Shown here: positions 62,573 through 64,000 of the stretch, in pieces
How positions within the stretch are numbered: the first letter of the stretch is position 1
Layout of the letters: each line of letters starts with the position of its first letter
Assembly: GCF_003385395.1 (NCBI RefSeq)
Contig: NZ_QNUG01000005.1
Location: 1 to 64,000 of the forward strand
Origin: Epilithonimonas hispanica
GTDB lineage: Bacteria; Bacteroidota; Bacteroidia; Flavobacteriales; Weeksellaceae
Length of the DNA stretch: 64,000 nucleotides
Direction: 5' to 3'
The notes under the pieces: generated by a model
Seen by the model: only the letters and a program-made list of their open reading frames with translations
What the model was told of the DNA's origin: nothing
Databases searched by the model: none
Program-made: the position numbers and the translations under genes

Positions 62573-63379
62573 TTAAAGTTTTCCGCCAGCAGCTTTATAA
62601 TATTGAAGCGCTTTTGGCATATCAGCATTCAAATCTGCAATTCTATTAGCGGGATTTGGGTGGGTAGAAAGAAATTCTGGTTGTCTACTTCCTGTTGAAG
62701 AAGCCTCCATTCTTTGCCAGAATGTAGTTGCTGTTCTTGGATCATAACCTGCCATAGCCATCAGCTGTAATCCCATTTCGTCAGCTTCAGATTCTTGTTT
62801 TCTACCGTAAGCCAAAAGTCCAACTTGTGCTCCTACAGGATATACTTTTTCGAAGATTCCTGCCCATTGCCCGTTAGAAATTGTACCTCCAAGGAGACTT
62901 CCACCATATTGAGCAACCATGGCTTGAGAGATTCTCTCATTTCCGTGTCCTGCTAAAGCATGAGAAACCTCATGACCCATTACGACTGCAATTCCGTTAT
63001 CATCCTTACAAACGGGCAAAATACCTGTATAAAACGCTACTTTTCCACCAGGCATACACCAAGCATTCAATTGTGCATCTTGGATGAGATTAAATTCCCA
63101 ATTATAACCAGACAATGCAGATTCTCTGCCTATACTTTTATAGTAAGCATAAGCTGCATTTTTGATTTTTGCGCCTACATTTTTGACTCTATTGGCATCG
63201 GCAGTTCCAGTAATTACTTTGGAGCTAGAAAGGGTTGTTTTGTACTCTGCAGCAGCAGCAGTTGCTATCTCGCTATCGTTAGCAAATTGAAGAGAAGTAC
63301 GTCCTGTAACAGGATTGGTAACACAAGCCGTAATTCCTAATCCAGCTAATAATAAGGTTGAAATTTTTACAATTTTCAT
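62573..63379 (-). CDS. M48 family metalloprotease, lipoprotein
   Basis: 268 residues. Lipobox ITAC near residue 19. Catalytic zinc motif GHEVSHALAGH, third ligand in ESEADEMGLQLM, and the C-terminal STHPNPANRIADL repeat the BepA/LoiP (YcaL) pattern. Such periplasmic proteases degrade or help assemble outer-membrane proteins. All catalytic residues are present, and TPR domains of BepA are absent. The small membrane protein gene follows downstream. Confidence 0.92.
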   Translation of the reverse strand: MKIVKISTLLLAGLGITACVTNPVTGRTSLQFANDSEIATAAAAEYKTTLSSSKVITGTADANRVKNVGAKIKNAAYAYYKSIGRESALSGYNWEFNLIQDAQLNAWCMPGGKVAFYTGILPVCKDDNGIAVVMGHEVSHALAGHGNERISQAMVAQYGGSLLGGTISNGQWAGIFEKVYPVGAQVGLLAYGRKQESEADEMGLQLMAMAGYDPRTATTFWQRMEASSTGSRQPEFLSTHPNPANRIADLNADMPKALQYYKAAGGKL

Positions 63380-63426
63380 CGTTTTATTTTTTTAATTAAT
63401 TGTGTTTTACAAGTTTTATTCCAAAA

Positions 63427-64000
63427 CTACTCTTTGTTCAAAAATGCATCCCAACCTTGTGCTGTTAACGGAATCAATTGATTAGAACCTCTTGCAATCA
63501 AAAAATTACCTGCATTGTTTTCTGTAGCGTGACCAATTATCGTGAAATCTGGATGATTCTTAATCTTATCAAAATCTGAAGAAGCAATTGTGAATAGCAA
63601 TTCATAATCTTCGCCACCATTTAGCGCGGCCATTGCAGGATTAAGGTTCAATTCGTCTGCTGTATGGATCGTAGTCTCGTCCATCGGGATTTTCTCTTCA
63701 TAAACATTGAATCCAACTTTTGACTGATCCGACAAATGAAGAATCTCAGAAGCCAACCCATCAGAAACATCAATCATAGATGTTGGTAAAACATCCAATT
63801 GTGCTAATTTAGCTTTCACATCCGTTCTTGCTTCTGGCTTCAATTGTCTTTCCAAGATATAATCGTAACCTTCCATTTCAGGCTGCATATTTGGGTTTGC
63901 CAAATAAACAGAATGTTCTCTTTCCAAAATCTGAAGCCCAAGATAAGCGCCTCCAAGATCTCCTGTTACAACCAATAGATCGTTTGGTTTTGCACCATTT
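63427..64000 (-). CDS. thiL: thiamine-monophosphate kinase, partial (5' end beyond the window)
   Basis: Phosphorylates thiamine phosphate to thiamine diphosphate. The visible C-terminal ~190 residues are PurM-like: VTGDLGGAYLGLQ, SMIDVSDGLASEILHLSDQSKVGFNV, LNGGEDYELLFTI. The frame stays open to the right edge (reading NGAKPNDLLVVTGD), so the start lies outside; the apparent TTG at 63975 is internal. Gly/Asp-rich Mg-ATP motifs of the N-terminal half are not in view. Confidence 0.93.
   Translation of the reverse strand, partial: NGAKPNDLLVVTGDLGGAYLGLQILEREHSVYLANPNMQPEMEGYDYILERQLKPEARTDVKAKLAQLDVLPTSMIDVSDGLASEILHLSDQSKVGFNVYEEKIPMDETTIHTADELNLNPAMAALNGGEDYELLFTIASSDFDKIKNHPDFTIIGHATENNAGNFLIARGSNQLIPLTAQGWDAFLNKE

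Noticed and set aside
1-64000. CRISPR arrays, tRNA and rRNA genes, transposases, prophage genes
   Set aside because: No regularly spaced direct repeats, no cloverleaf-like segments and no transposase, integrase or phage proteins were recognised on either strand.

Overview
The window looks like chromosomal DNA of a Flavobacteriia member, most likely Weeksellaceae (Chryseobacterium/Epilithonimonas type). The grounds are low G+C, almost no Shine-Dalgarno sequences, Bacteroidota promoters (TTTG/TTG, 18-21 bp, TAnnTTTG), a fused murF-alr gene, TonB receptors, secreted proteins with short signal peptides, and typical flavobacterial intergenic repeats. No rRNA, tRNA, CRISPR array, prophage or transposase gene was recognised.

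Layout. 1-8.4 kb: a small unknown gene (possibly frameshifted), acyl-CoA dehydrogenase, msrB, a short-chain dehydrogenase with a small secreted protein, tsaB, a PQQ sugar dehydrogenase with a frameshifted 3' end, and a TonB receptor. 8.4-12.3 kb: a BlaI/BlaR-type regulator pair with a visible operator, then uvrB. 12.3-17 kb (minus strand): LPS-kinase-like protein, GT9 glycosyltransferase, DUF3820, AI-2E-family transporter and two related membrane proteins. 17.1-21.5 kb: overlapping pabB/pabC-like genes, a Panacea-antitoxin/PemK-like toxin pair, and menD. 21.8-31 kb: TPR-like protein, TonB receptor, sodC, yraN, LD-carboxypeptidase, LysE-type exporter, rnr, rpiB.

31-36.5 kb has the strongest chromosome-maintenance signals. 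A 736-bp AT-rich gene-free stretch between rpiB and pgk carries an exact DnaA box, several one-mismatch boxes, a perfect 20-bp palindrome of two convergent DnaA-like boxes and a tandem 10-mer. Two exact parS sites flank mnmG, and a one-mismatch parS lies at 25.0 kb. Together these suggest the replication-origin region. A diverged ~150-bp duplication fills the gap after pgk.

36.5-42.9 kb (minus strand): an HTH/RelE-ParE toxin-antitoxin pair overlapping the murF-alr start, then a patatin/outer-membrane-barrel protein and ybeY; tdk lies upstream. 43-49.7 kb (plus): acidic coiled-coil protein, rsmI, an unknown membrane protein, fabG, and a lutABC lactate-oxidation operon of visibly higher G+C followed by a nucleosidase. 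49.8-64 kb: htpG, methylmalonyl-CoA mutase large subunit, pgi, then a plus-strand run folD-queE-sugar transferase-mlaE-mlaF-porin, an AraC regulator, and minus-strand membrane protein, M48 protease and the truncated thiL at the right edge.

Most of the window is housekeeping. The parts worth a second look are the origin/parS region, the two toxin-antitoxin modules, the BlaI-controlled BlaR-TonB fusion, and several dispersed intergenic repeat families.
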